Assembly (NCBI GenBank): GCA_035628135.1
Contig: DASPKM010000013.1
Span: 310,001 to 374,000 of the forward strand
Reading direction: 5' to 3'
Source: DASPKM01 sp035628135
GTDB taxonomy: Bacteria; Bacteroidota; Bacteroidia; Chitinophagales; Chitinophagaceae
Length of the DNA stretch: 64,000 nt
A program made the translations under genes and the position numbers. The notes beneath the pieces were generated by a model. That model had not been told where the DNA came from. It ran no database searches and worked only from the letters and a program-made list of their open reading frames with translations. Positions 43,254 to 52,057 of this stretch are shown piece by piece; within the stretch, counting starts at the first letter, position 1, and each line of letters starts with the position of its first letter.

Positions 43254-44765
43254 TTGAGCATTAAAAAACTGGCAGGGCAAACGCTCTGGTATGGCGTACC
43301 TAAGATCCTTAGCAGGTTTCTGAATTACGGGCTTACCCTCATGGGCTTCTGGTTGTTCGATGCCACCGAAACCAGTAACTTGACCCAGGTATATGCGATC
43401 ATCCCCTTCCTGAACGTTTTGTTCACTTACGGCCTTGAAACAAGCTACTTTCGCTTTGCTCAAAACACCGACCGCAACAAGCTCTACAATACGCTGACCT
43501 TTTCGGTTATCATCACCACCATTTTTTTTACCATCGTGCTGTTGCTGGCGCAAGAGCCGTTGGCCAGGTTTTTTGAACTGCGCGACAATCCTGAATACGT
43601 CACCTGGATGATCGGCATTCTTTTCTTTGATACACTGGCCGTTATTCCACTGGCCAAGCTAAGATTGGAAGAAAGGCCGCGCAAATATGCATTCGTGAAC
43701 GTTGCCAGCATCGTGATCAATATTTTCCTAGTGATCTTTTTCCTGTTCATTGCGCGCAACAAGGCCGAGCAAAATCCGGCCAGCGTATGGATCATGATCT
43801 ACCAACCCGACGTGGGCGTGGGCTATTTCATCATCGCCAACCTGATCGCCAGTGCGCTTTCCCTGCTTTTTTTGTACAAGGAATTCTCGGCCTTTAAATG
43901 GCTGTTCGATAAAAAGCTTTGGCTTCAAGTATTGAATTATTCTTACCCGCTGATAATAGTGGGATTTGGAGGCATGATCAATGAAATGCTTAGCCGCCTG
44001 GTGTACCGGAAAGTGCTGCACCTTGATGCTATGACCGAAAAAAGAGAGCTGGGCATCTTTGGCGCCAATTACAAGCTGGCGGTGCTCATTACCATTTTCA
44101 TCCAGGTATTCAGGCTGGGCGCCGAGCCTTTTTTCTTTAATCAATCCACCCGCGGCGATGCGCCCCGCACTTATGCCAGGGTAATGAAGTTTTTTGTGAT
44201 CGCATGCTGCTTCATGTTCCTGGTGGTGGTATTGTTCCTCGATTTCTGGAAGTTGCTCATTGCCGCCCGGTTCCAGGAATATGCAGAGGGCATTCACATT
44301 GTTCCCATACTCGCCATGGGCAGCGTGTTCCTGGGCATTTACTACAATCTTTCCGTTTGGTATAAACTTACCAATAAAACCATGTACGGCGCCTACATTA
44401 CCATTGCCGGGGCCGTGCTCACCATTTTGCTGAACATTTGGTGGATCCCATCGTTCCATTATACCGGGGCGGCCTGGGCAACTTTCTTCTGCTATGCTTT
44501 TATGATGGTGGTAAGCTACCTGCAAGGACAGCATTATTACCCGGTGCCTTATGCGTGGAAAAAACTGGTGGCCTACCTGGTCATTGTATCGCTGATATAT
44601 ATGATACAACTGGGCATTGCCACCCTTACGCCGGAATGGACCATCTTCCATTTCGGAACAGGCATGGTATTATTGGGCGCTTTTACACTGTTTGTACTGA
44701 AGATTGAAAAGAAAGAATTAGAGCGGCTGCCGTATGTGGGCAGGTTCGTGACCAGACTGATCTAA
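43254..44765 (+). CDS. Polysaccharide/lipid II-type flippase (MOP superfamily)
   Basis: A 503-aa polytopic inner-membrane protein with about 12-14 hydrophobic segments, resembling the oligosaccharide flippases of the MATE/MVF (MOP) superfamily. Conserved features are the N-terminal QTLWYGVPKILSRFLNYGL and a charged loop before RYFRFAQ-like sequence (ETSYFRFAQNTDRNK). The exact cargo is unknown. The start is TTG (MSIKKLAGQ), because no upstream ATG is in frame and a promoter lies just before it. It is followed by a convergent metallo-hydrolase gene. Confidence 0.85.
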   Translation: MSIKKLAGQTLWYGVPKILSRFLNYGLTLMGFWLFDATETSNLTQVYAIIPFLNVLFTYGLETSYFRFAQNTDRNKLYNTLTFSVIITTIFFTIVLLLAQEPLARFFELRDNPEYVTWMIGILFFDTLAVIPLAKLRLEERPRKYAFVNVASIVINIFLVIFFLFIARNKAEQNPASVWIMIYQPDVGVGYFIIANLIASALSLLFLYKEFSAFKWLFDKKLWLQVLNYSYPLIIVGFGGMINEMLSRLVYRKVLHLDAMTEKRELGIFGANYKLAVLITIFIQVFRLGAEPFFFNQSTRGDAPRTYARVMKFFVIACCFMFLVVVLFLDFWKLLIAARFQEYAEGIHIVPILAMGSVFLGIYYNLSVWYKLTNKTMYGAYITIAGAVLTILLNIWWIPSFHYTGAAWATFFCYAFMMVVSYLQGQHYYPVPYAWKKLVAYLVIVSLIYMIQLGIATLTPEWTIFHFGTGMVLLGAFTLFVLKIEKKELERLPYVGRFVTRLI

Positions 44766-44796
44766 CGTCAACATGCAAGCTAATGCTTCACAAACT

Positions 44797-45447
44797 TTAC
44801 ACCCCCAGCCCCGTCAAAAATGGATTGTGCAGCTTTTCATACCCAATGGTGGTTTCGGGGCCATGGCCTGGATGCACCACTACCTCGGCCGGTAACACGA
44901 ACAGTCTTTCCCGGATGTTCCGGATCAAGGTTTCAAAATCACCACCGGGCAGGTCGGTACGGCCGATGCTTTCCCTGAACAATACATCGCCCCCGATCAG
45001 GAATTGCTGCTGCTGGTTATAAAAGCAAACATGCCCGGGCGAATGGCCGGGAGCCGGTATTACTTTTAACTCGTCCTCACCCAACCGGAATACATCATTC
45101 TCCGTTATGTACATTACATCGCCGGTATAATGGTCGAAAGGGAGGTTCCAGTGCATGCCGGCTATGGGCGCAAAATCGAGCACCTGCTTTTCGTCGGGGT
45201 GTATCCAGGGTTTAAGGTCCCAGGTGTCGTGCACGAACTTGTTGCCGAAAACATGGTCGAGGTGGCAATGGGTATTTAACAAATATTTAGGCCGTAGCCT
45301 GTGAGATAAGATATAATCTTTCAATTCATTGCGTTCATTAGAATAATAGCATCCCGGATCGATAATGCAACAGTCGCCGGACTCATTATACAGCACATAG
45401 GTATTTTCTTCGATCGGGCTGAATACAAAACCTTTTACCGTCAACAT
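44797..45447 (-). CDS. Metallo-beta-lactamase-fold hydrolase (glyoxalase II-like)
   Basis: A 216-aa zinc hydrolase. The metal motif HxHxDH is present as THCHLDH (H60, H62, D64, H65), with further ligand positions in APGHSPGHVCF, IGGDVLFRESIGRTDLPGG and HPGHGPETT. The compact size fits the YcbL/glyoxalase II-like group. The substrate may be a small thioester, but this is not shown. It lies upstream of the large propeller/barrel gene on the other strand. Confidence 0.9.
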   Translation of the reverse strand: MLTVKGFVFSPIEENTYVLYNESGDCCIIDPGCYYSNERNELKDYILSHRLRPKYLLNTHCHLDHVFGNKFVHDTWDLKPWIHPDEKQVLDFAPIAGMHWNLPFDHYTGDVMYITENDVFRLGEDELKVIPAPGHSPGHVCFYNQQQQFLIGGDVLFRESIGRTDLPGGDFETLIRNIRERLFVLPAEVVVHPGHGPETTIGYEKLHNPFLTGLGV

Positions 45448-45524
45448 GAGGGGATATTTTTCCTGGTTAAATTCATTTCCCCGGTTAGGGGCAATTAGTT
45501 AATTTTAAAATTCAAAGATAGAAT

Positions 45525-48500
45525 ATGAGTTTTCAACGGAACCGATTGATGAGCAAGCTTTGGATCATTGTTTATGGGTTATTGGCGCTGACTTTTTCTA
45601 CTACTGGTTTTGCACAGGTGAACACGGTTGAATTCGGCAAGAACCGGGTACAATTCAAAAAGTTTCAATGGCAATATTACCAAACAGACAATTTTAATAC
45701 CTATTTCAGCGAAAACGGCATGCCGCTGGCCAAATTCGTGGCCCAGATCGCGGAAAAAGAACTGCCCAGTATTGAACAATTCGTAGAATACGGGCTGCAG
45801 CGGCGTGGCAACATCATCATCTATAACCATTTCAACGACCTGGAGCAGTCCAATATCGGCTTAAGTCTCGACTGGCAAACCACCGGCGGCGTCACCAAGC
45901 TGGTGAACAATAAAATGATCGTGTATTACAATGGCGATCATCACAACCTGCGCATACAAGTAAGGCAAGGTTTAGCAAGAATATTGGTGGATAATGTGCT
46001 GTTCGGAGACGACCTCGGTGAATTTGCCACCAACCAGGCCCTCCTCGATCTTCCCAAATGGCTGGTAGATGGTTACGTGGAGTACGTGGCAGATCCATGG
46101 AACACGCAACTGGATGATCAGTTGAAGTCGGCCATGCTCTCGGGCCGCTATAAAAACTTTTACCAGTTCGCTTACGAAAAGCCCAACCTGGCAGGACATG
46201 CCTTCTGGTATTACATAGCCGAAAGGTATAAGAAAGAAAACGTTACTTACTTTTTGTACCTCTCCCGCGTATACCGCAACCTCAACAGCGCTTCCAACCG
46301 GATAGCCAAGAAAAAATTCAAGGCCCTGCTGCGAGATTTCATGACGTACCAGGAAGACCTGTACGCAAAAGATATCCGCGGCCGCCGCAATTTCCCAAGA
46401 GGTACGGTTTCTGTGGTGGAAGAAGTTCGTCCTAATAAAGATTTCATCCGCTTTACTGCCAACCCCGCACCCCGCAGCCAAACCTATGCGGTAGTGGAAT
46501 ACATCAACGGCGTGAATTGCGTGGTGCTGTACGAAAACTATATCAATCGCAAGGTGCTGCTCAAAAACGGCATCCGTAATAAGGAAGGTGAGATCAATCC
46601 CAACTATCCCCTGCTGGCATGGGATGGAAAAGGAACGCGTCTCGCGGTAATGTATTGGGACAAGGGAAAGATCAAGCTGTTTGTGTATGATGTGCTGCGG
46701 AGGTATAAACCCATCAACATAACATTGCCGCAGTTTGAACAGGTGCAGAGCATGCAATTCATGCTCGATGCCAATACGCTGCTGTTAAGCGCGGTGCGTA
46801 AAGGACAGTCAGACGTGTACGTATTTAAAATGGACAAGGAGAGCCTCGACCAGATCACCAACGATGTGTACGATGACCTGGACGCTTCATTTGTTGCATT
46901 CCCCGGTAAAACGGGCATTATCTATGCTTCCAATCGGCCAAATGCGCAATCCGCGGGCGCTGATACCGCATTGCCCGGCGGCCAGTACAATATCTTCCTC
47001 ATCAATAACTGGAGCAATAATGAGTTCAGGCAGGTATCGCAGCTCACCGCATTGAAATACGGCGATGCGCGCTATCCCTCGCAATACAACGGAACGCACT
47101 TTACTTTCGTGAGCGATGAAAATGGTATCGGCAACCGATACGCAGGTTTCTTTACAACCGCTGGCGCAGGTGCTGATACGCTGTACAGGATAGCCGACAT
47201 GGTGCTTCGCAATCCTGATCCGGCAGAACTTGACTCGACATTGAAAGTATATGACCTTGCACAACCGGATTCTGTTTTTTATGTTACAGTAACCGATGAC
47301 TCGGCTTATATCTTCCCGCTTACCAATTACCAGAGCAGTCTTACAGAAACCAAGACCGCAGGCGACCAGGGACAGGTGAGCGAGGTGCGGCAGGAAGGAG
47401 ATCTTAAGTTCCTGTACAAACTGCGCGTGGACGAAAGAGCGCTCCGCAGCAGGAACGTTAATGCAAGACCCACCGAATTCCGTAAAAAATCAATTATACA
47501 ATCACAACTCGCCGGCGGCGAAGCCGTGCAGGTAATAGAAGCCCCGCGGTCCGACACTGCGCGCCGGAATGATTTCTTTGAGAGTGAATTTGAAAAAGAA
47601 CGCAACCGCGATTCGAGCCGCGTAGGGCGGATGCTGCCTACACAGGACGCGCAGGAAGAGACCGTGCTAAGTAAAGCAAAGCTGTTCGACTACAGGCTTA
47701 AATTCTCTGTAGATAATTTCTCGGGCACCTTCAACAACGACATACTCATTAATCGCTATGAGCAATACACTGGCTCGTTGCCGATAAGCCTTACCAGTAG
47801 CGGCGCATTCAACGGCATGCTTAAAGCCTCCGTGTTCGACCTGATGGAGGATGTGCGGTTTACCGGCGCGGTGCGGCTGCCATTCTTCAATGGACAGGGA
47901 GCAGGCATCGCTATCGACCCCAGCGGTGGTAACGTATTCATTGCAGATAATTCTGCACTGTTTGACGGCGGCGGCGAATGGTTCGCAAGAGCTGACTACC
48001 TGAAAAGACGGATCGATTACTCGCTCATTTACTACCGCAAAACCGAAGTGGGTGACGCACAGGTAACCCCAAACCCCAACGATATCCTTAATGCCAAGGC
48101 CATCAGCAACCTGTACCAGGGCGTGCTTAAATATCCGTTCGACAGGGTGAAGAGCTTGCGCATGATGTTCGGCGTTAGGACGGACAAGATCGTGTTGCGG
48201 CCTGCGGGCAATGCCAGGCTGGATACGATCGCGCTGAAAATGGGCGATTTCAATAAACAAACCTATGGCCTGGTAAGAATGGAATATGTTCACGACAATA
48301 GCATTCAAAAGGCTATGAACATCATGAACGGCCTGCGGTACAAGATATATATCGATTGGAACAGCCAGATCAACAAAGTGTCCAATACAGAAGGCCGCTT
48401 TACTTTCAATGCAGGCTTCGATGCGCGGTATTATTATCCCATCTACCGCAACTTTATCTGGGCCGTGCGTGGCGCGGGCGACTTTTCCTGGGGTAATCGC

Positions 48501-48995
48501 AAGATCATTTATTACCTCGGTGGCGTAGACGGATGGTTGTTCCCGAAATACAATCAGTTCCCCACGCCGCAGGACCCGGACTATGCTTATCAATCGCTGG
48601 CCGTCAACCTGCGCGGCTTCCGCCAGAACACAGCCAATGGCAACAATGCGGTTATCATCAACAGCGAGCTTCGCTTCCCGGTATTCTCTACTTTGTTCAA
48701 TAAACCGATCAACAATGCATTCCTGCGCAATTTTCAACTGGTGCAGTTCTTTGACCTGGGAACCGCATGGAATGGTAATTATGATAAGATCGAGCGCCCT
48801 ACCGTTGTGTATGGAACGCAACCGGTGAGCGTAGTGATCAAGGCGGGCGGCCTCGGGCCTTTTGCCGGTGGATATGGATTTGGAGCACGCTCTACCCTGC
48901 TGGGTTACTTCCTGCGATTCGATGCGGGATGGGAAATGAACGGCTTCTTCCGCGGCAAGCCGCTGTTGCACGTTGCAATGGGAATAGATTTTTAA
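45525..48995 (+). CDS. Outer-membrane protein with degenerate peptidase domain, TolB-like propeller and barrel
   Basis: A 1156-aa exported protein. After a signal peptide, residues about 40-290 resemble the gluzincin (peptidase MA) fold, but the zinc site appears lost: RQGLAR (147-152) stands where HExxH is expected, followed by WLVDGYVEY (179-187) in place of the usual WLxEGxAxY. Residues about 330-600 contain TolB-like propeller repeats (LAWDGKGTRLAVMYW, IIYASNRPNAQ, FTFVSDENGIGNRYAG). The last 430 residues look like an outer-membrane beta-barrel. The protein is often annotated as a TolB homologue in this phylum. The role is unknown. Confidence 0.75.
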   Translation: MSFQRNRLMSKLWIIVYGLLALTFSTTGFAQVNTVEFGKNRVQFKKFQWQYYQTDNFNTYFSENGMPLAKFVAQIAEKELPSIEQFVEYGLQRRGNIIIYNHFNDLEQSNIGLSLDWQTTGGVTKLVNNKMIVYYNGDHHNLRIQVRQGLARILVDNVLFGDDLGEFATNQALLDLPKWLVDGYVEYVADPWNTQLDDQLKSAMLSGRYKNFYQFAYEKPNLAGHAFWYYIAERYKKENVTYFLYLSRVYRNLNSASNRIAKKKFKALLRDFMTYQEDLYAKDIRGRRNFPRGTVSVVEEVRPNKDFIRFTANPAPRSQTYAVVEYINGVNCVVLYENYINRKVLLKNGIRNKEGEINPNYPLLAWDGKGTRLAVMYWDKGKIKLFVYDVLRRYKPINITLPQFEQVQSMQFMLDANTLLLSAVRKGQSDVYVFKMDKESLDQITNDVYDDLDASFVAFPGKTGIIYASNRPNAQSAGADTALPGGQYNIFLINNWSNNEFRQVSQLTALKYGDARYPSQYNGTHFTFVSDENGIGNRYAGFFTTAGAGADTLYRIADMVLRNPDPAELDSTLKVYDLAQPDSVFYVTVTDDSAYIFPLTNYQSSLTETKTAGDQGQVSEVRQEGDLKFLYKLRVDERALRSRNVNARPTEFRKKSIIQSQLAGGEAVQVIEAPRSDTARRNDFFESEFEKERNRDSSRVGRMLPTQDAQEETVLSKAKLFDYRLKFSVDNFSGTFNNDILINRYEQYTGSLPISLTSSGAFNGMLKASVFDLMEDVRFTGAVRLPFFNGQGAGIAIDPSGGNVFIADNSALFDGGGEWFARADYLKRRIDYSLIYYRKTEVGDAQVTPNPNDILNAKAISNLYQGVLKYPFDRVKSLRMMFGVRTDKIVLRPAGNARLDTIALKMGDFNKQTYGLVRMEYVHDNSIQKAMNIMNGLRYKIYIDWNSQINKVSNTEGRFTFNAGFDARYYYPIYRNFIWAVRGAGDFSWGNRKIIYYLGGVDGWLFPKYNQFPTPQDPDYAYQSLAVNLRGFRQNTANGNNAVIINSELRFPVFSTLFNKPINNAFLRNFQLVQFFDLGTAWNGNYDKIERPTVVYGTQPVSVVIKAGGLGPFAGGYGFGARSTLLGYFLRFDAGWEMNGFFRGKPLLHVAMGIDF

Positions 48996-49020
48996 TATTC
49001 ATATCCAACGATAAAAATAG

Positions 49021-49050
49021 AGGCCGGCCCAGGAATGGGCTGGCCTTTGT
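49021..49050 (+). terminator. Terminator after the propeller/barrel gene
   Basis: AGGCCGGCCCA (49021-49031) pairs with TGGGCTGGCCT (49036-49046) with one G-U pair and a GGAA loop, followed by TTGTGTT. It lies 25 bp after the stop. Confidence 0.75.
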
Positions 49051-49100
49051 GTTATTAGGGTGATGCTTAACGACTGTTGTAGTATTTTATGTTGAATTTT

Positions 49101-49187
49101 TAGTCATTGGGGCATCAAATCATTGAGCCATTAGGTTATAGGCTATTTGGAATAATGACTTAATGACCCAATGACCTATTGACCATT
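49101..49187. repeat. RTCATTRRG tandem-unit hairpin, locus E
   Basis: The left arm is TAGTCATTGGGGCATC, AAATCATTGAGCC and ATTAGG. The right arm (about 49152-49187) is AATGACTTAATGACCC, AATGACCTATTGACC and ATT. The right end is 3 nt from the creD stop codon. Confidence 0.75.
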
Positions 49188-49190
49188 GTA

Positions 49191-50495
49191 CTACGTCCAT
49201 TTTACCTTCCTCGAAAAATACATCACCAGGCCAAGTGTTATGAACAAACCGATGCTGCCCATCAACAGCGCATAATCCTGCGACTGAATAAGGATGTATA
49301 TAAAACCATACATCGCGGCGAGCAACAGCGAAATGAACAAGGCCATCCGGCCCGATTTCAATACCGCGCTCACATACCATGCTATCAGCAACACGGTGGC
49401 AACGGCGGCCATTACATAGGCGGTATTAAACCCGAGGTATTCTGAAATGGACAATAGGAGCGTGTAAAAAATGCACAAGGCAAAGCCTACCAACACATAC
49501 TGCAAGGGATGCAGCGATCTTTTGTAGATCAGCTCGATCAGGAAGAATGCAGTAAATGTAAGTACAATGCAAAGGATCGCATACTTAACGCTTCTCAATG
49601 ATTTTTGATAAGTGTCTACCGGCACTTCCAGGTTTACGCCAAAGGCCGAAGCGTTCAGGTCGTAGGTGCGTGCGGTCCATTGCTGCGGATAGGCGCGGTT
49701 AAGCGAGAGCACATTCCAGTTAGCGGTAAAGCCACTGTCTTTGATGTTACGGTTGTCCGGCAGGTAGTTGCCGGTAAAGCTTGGGTCCGGCCAGGACGAT
49801 TGCATGCTCACCGTTGTCTTTTTGCCAAGCGGTACAAACAATAGGCTCTGCGATCCTTTCAACTTCAGGTTCACATCGAACACAAAGCCTTGTCCGTGCA
49901 ACGAATCGCTTAGCGGCAGCCCGCTGCTTAGCGACTCCGTGAATTGTTCATCTGAAAATTTACCGGGCATCAGTTCTAGCGTTTCCCGGTTCCGCGTGAA
50001 TTTTACTTCTTCTCTAAGGCCGCGCACATCGTTTACGCTGAAGTATACCACGGCCTCATTCCATAAAATGTTTTCCGCAGGAATTTTCAGCGAAGCAAAA
50101 TTGAATGCCCCAAAAGCACCTCTGAGCGTAACATCCGAAGTATATACCATTACCTGGTAAATGCCCCGGTATCGCTTTTCGGGCAGTACTTTCGAATCAA
50201 TGTTCAATTCATCAGGCAAAAAATAGGCTTGTTGCCTGTTGCGGGAGACGATGCCTTTTGAGTCAGTGACCAGTTGCCAGTAAGGAATGGCGATTACAGG
50301 GCCGTTGATCACTTGTTGCCCCGCCCATTTGGAGCTTACTTCCATAATCGCCTCTGCCTGCCTGCCCTGCCGCTCGTGTACGAGGTCCTGTATCATAAAG
50401 GTTGGTATCAGCAGCAACAGGATCAGGAAACCGATGAGCAGGCCTTTAAAGATCATGCGGTTTCGTTGCCAGAAAGAAGAAAGAGTGTTTTCCAT
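49191..50495 (-). CDS. creD: Inner-membrane protein CreD
   Basis: A 434-aa membrane protein of the CreD family. It has an N-terminal transmembrane segment followed by a large periplasmic domain (residues about 40-295; VPLGKKTTVSMQSSWPDPSF is characteristic) and six C-terminal helices. In E. coli it is linked to envelope stress and colicin E2 tolerance. In Bacteroidota creD often lies near a small winged-helix regulator (recalled from general knowledge), as it does here. The gap to the upstream gene (79 bp) is filled by a hairpin repeat, so it may have lower co-expression. Confidence 0.92.
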   Translation of the reverse strand: MENTLSSFWQRNRMIFKGLLIGFLILLLLIPTFMIQDLVHERQGRQAEAIMEVSSKWAGQQVINGPVIAIPYWQLVTDSKGIVSRNRQQAYFLPDELNIDSKVLPEKRYRGIYQVMVYTSDVTLRGAFGAFNFASLKIPAENILWNEAVVYFSVNDVRGLREEVKFTRNRETLELMPGKFSDEQFTESLSSGLPLSDSLHGQGFVFDVNLKLKGSQSLLFVPLGKKTTVSMQSSWPDPSFTGNYLPDNRNIKDSGFTANWNVLSLNRAYPQQWTARTYDLNASAFGVNLEVPVDTYQKSLRSVKYAILCIVLTFTAFFLIELIYKRSLHPLQYVLVGFALCIFYTLLLSISEYLGFNTAYVMAAVATVLLIAWYVSAVLKSGRMALFISLLLAAMYGFIYILIQSQDYALLMGSIGLFITLGLVMYFSRKVKWT

Positions 50496-50531
50496 GAGTG
50501 GTGTTTTATGTTGAAGGGTTCGGTTTATTAG

Positions 50532-50590
50532 TAGTCATTGGGTCACTAGGTCATTAGGTCAATGACTTAATGACCTAATGACTTAATGAC
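50532..50590. repeat. RTCATTRRG tandem-unit hairpin, locus F
   Basis: TAGTCATTGGGTCACTAGG and TCATTAGGTC face AATGACTTAATGACC, TAATGACTTAATGACC with almost no loop. Read on the minus strand the right arm encodes the last codons AGG TCA TTA AGT CAT TAG of the DUF1361 gene, that is R-S-L-S-H-stop. Confidence 0.85.
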
Positions 50591-51261
50591 CTCATTTTTT
50601 TAAGTACCAGGTACATAAACGTCATCAATACGGAATAGCACGCCACCATGCCGCATGCAATCTTGAAATACATAGGATTGCTCATGACGTACATCGTATC
50701 TATCACCACGTTGAATGGTGATGTGATGGCGTCCCAGCTATTGAAGCGGATATATCTCCCGATGAATACGCCGAATGCGTTCAGCACCATGATGGGATAA
50801 ATGAAATAGAGCTCATTCCTGAAAGGGAACTTCAACAGGAAGATCCTTTCCATTTGCCGTACAGACAGTACGCCCAGCACAAGCCCGTTCCACGCAAAAG
50901 AAAATATCAATGCCACGTCAAACCACAACGGCATGCCATAGTACACGCTGATGTGGAACAGGTCTGTAATGATGTAAAATGAATTGGGCACAAACAGCAG
51001 CCAGGTAATGAATACGAGCGCGAACTTCCACCGCTGCTCTATCCATGCAGGATGCCTTTGCAGCCAGGAAGAAATAAAATAGGGCACGTAGGCAAGGAAT
51101 AGGTTCCATACGAAGAAAATGAACGTAAGCTTTCCCGTATAGACTATCCTTGCCATAACCATCAGCACGCTGAACAGGATCGATGCTGCCAACCAACGAT
51201 GCAGCTCGCTTTTCAGCACCCTGGGAATTTGTGATTTCAGGGACAACACAGCGTTTTTCAT
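50575..51261 (-). CDS. DUF1361 membrane protein
   Basis: A 228-aa membrane protein of the DUF1361 family, with six to seven helices. The family pattern FVWNLFLAYVPYFISS and WLLFVPNSFYIITDLFH is clear. The function is unknown. It starts 3 bp after the dgkA-type gene ends, so they are likely translationally linked. The last five residues (RSLSH) come from a hairpin repeat that overlaps the gene end. Confidence 0.88.
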   Translation of the reverse strand: MKNAVLSLKSQIPRVLKSELHRWLAASILFSVLMVMARIVYTGKLTFIFFVWNLFLAYVPYFISSWLQRHPAWIEQRWKFALVFITWLLFVPNSFYIITDLFHISVYYGMPLWFDVALIFSFAWNGLVLGVLSVRQMERIFLLKFPFRNELYFIYPIMVLNAFGVFIGRYIRFNSWDAITSPFNVVIDTMYVMSNPMYFKIACGMVACYSVLMTFMYLVLKKMRSLSH

Positions 51262-51264
51262 TGC

Positions 51265-51633
51265 TTATACAATTTTCGGTACAAATATGGCCATGCCTGT
51301 TACCAGCGCCGTAATGGCTGCCAGCAGCACTGCACCGGCCGACATGTCTTTAATGATTTGAATTTTTGGATGCCTTTCTGTTGAAATGAAGTCCATTATT
51401 TTTTCTATGCAGGTGTTGAACAATTCAGCCACCCACACAAAGCCCACGGCAAATACCAGCAATGCGGTTTCGAGGCCGGATACCGGCAATACGATAGCCA
51501 GCACTACCACACCCGCCGTAGCCGCCAGGTGCAGCCAGGCATTGTGCTCCGAGCGGAAGAACCGAATCACTCCCGCAAACGCATAACCGAAGCTTTGCGA
51601 TCTTTTCCTGATAGAGAACTTTTCCAGTTGCAT
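51265..51633 (-). CDS. dgkA: Diacylglycerol/undecaprenol kinase family protein
   Basis: A 122-aa three-helix membrane kinase. The catalytic motif is ELFNTCIEKIMDF (E70, N73, E77). In Gram-positive bacteria such proteins phosphorylate undecaprenol; in E. coli the substrate is diacylglycerol. Which lipid is used here cannot be decided from sequence. It is the fourth gene of a tightly packed unit with the radical-SAM enzyme and small membrane proteins. Confidence 0.92.
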   Translation of the reverse strand: MQLEKFSIRKRSQSFGYAFAGVIRFFRSEHNAWLHLAATAGVVVLAIVLPVSGLETALLVFAVGFVWVAELFNTCIEKIMDFISTERHPKIQIIKDMSAGAVLLAAITALVTGMAIFVPKIV

Positions 51634-51654
51634 TTTTAATTTGTTTTGAAACGT

Positions 51655-52038
51655 TTAGCGGCAGTTTTCCCCCGCCAGGTAAATGAACAATGTCATGATG
51701 CAGATGCCGCCGAGCCCGATAATTATCCAATTTGGCCAACGGCGCTGAATACGGAGGTGCACGTCTATGAATGTCCTATCCGTGATCCACTCGAACCGCA
51801 GTGTACTGGCCATGTTCAGCAGTATCGCTATTACCGGCCCGAATACTATCAGCAAGTTGATGTTCCATCCGAAAGATTCATAGGCCCCGAGACTGTTCAA
51901 TAAAGGCTGTGCGGCGTTGTACAAGCCATGGATCCCAAACTCGTTAAGGAAATTGATGAAAAAGAAATAAGCGCCTGGTAAGGTAAGCAGCAGGCCGGCA
52001 ACAGCACTAAGGTTCGATTTGAGAAATGATACTTTCAT
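51655..52038 (-). CDS. Small membrane protein
   Basis: A 127-aa protein with three predicted transmembrane segments (residues about 10-30, 60-80 and 100-122). No family was recognised. The ATG at 52038 was chosen because earlier in-frame codons lie inside the end of the radical-SAM gene. Spacing of 19 bp before and 21 bp after places it inside the operon. Confidence 0.7.
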   Translation of the reverse strand: MKVSFLKSNLSAVAGLLLTLPGAYFFFINFLNEFGIHGLYNAAQPLLNSLGAYESFGWNINLLIVFGPVIAILLNMASTLRFEWITDRTFIDVHLRIQRRWPNWIIIGLGGICIMTLFIYLAGENCR

Positions 52039-52057
52039 AATTCGACATTTTATTATT

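Noticed and set aside
43728..44651. A 307-codon minus-strand open frame antisense to the flippase
   Set aside because: The product is histidine- and glutamine-rich with no domain; the flippase on the plus strand explains the region.
47667..48971. A 434-codon open frame on the minus strand, antisense to the propeller/barrel gene
   Set aside because: It overlaps a gene with clear domains, has no promoter or recognisable motif, and its composition is that expected of an antisense frame in a high-GC-third-position gene.
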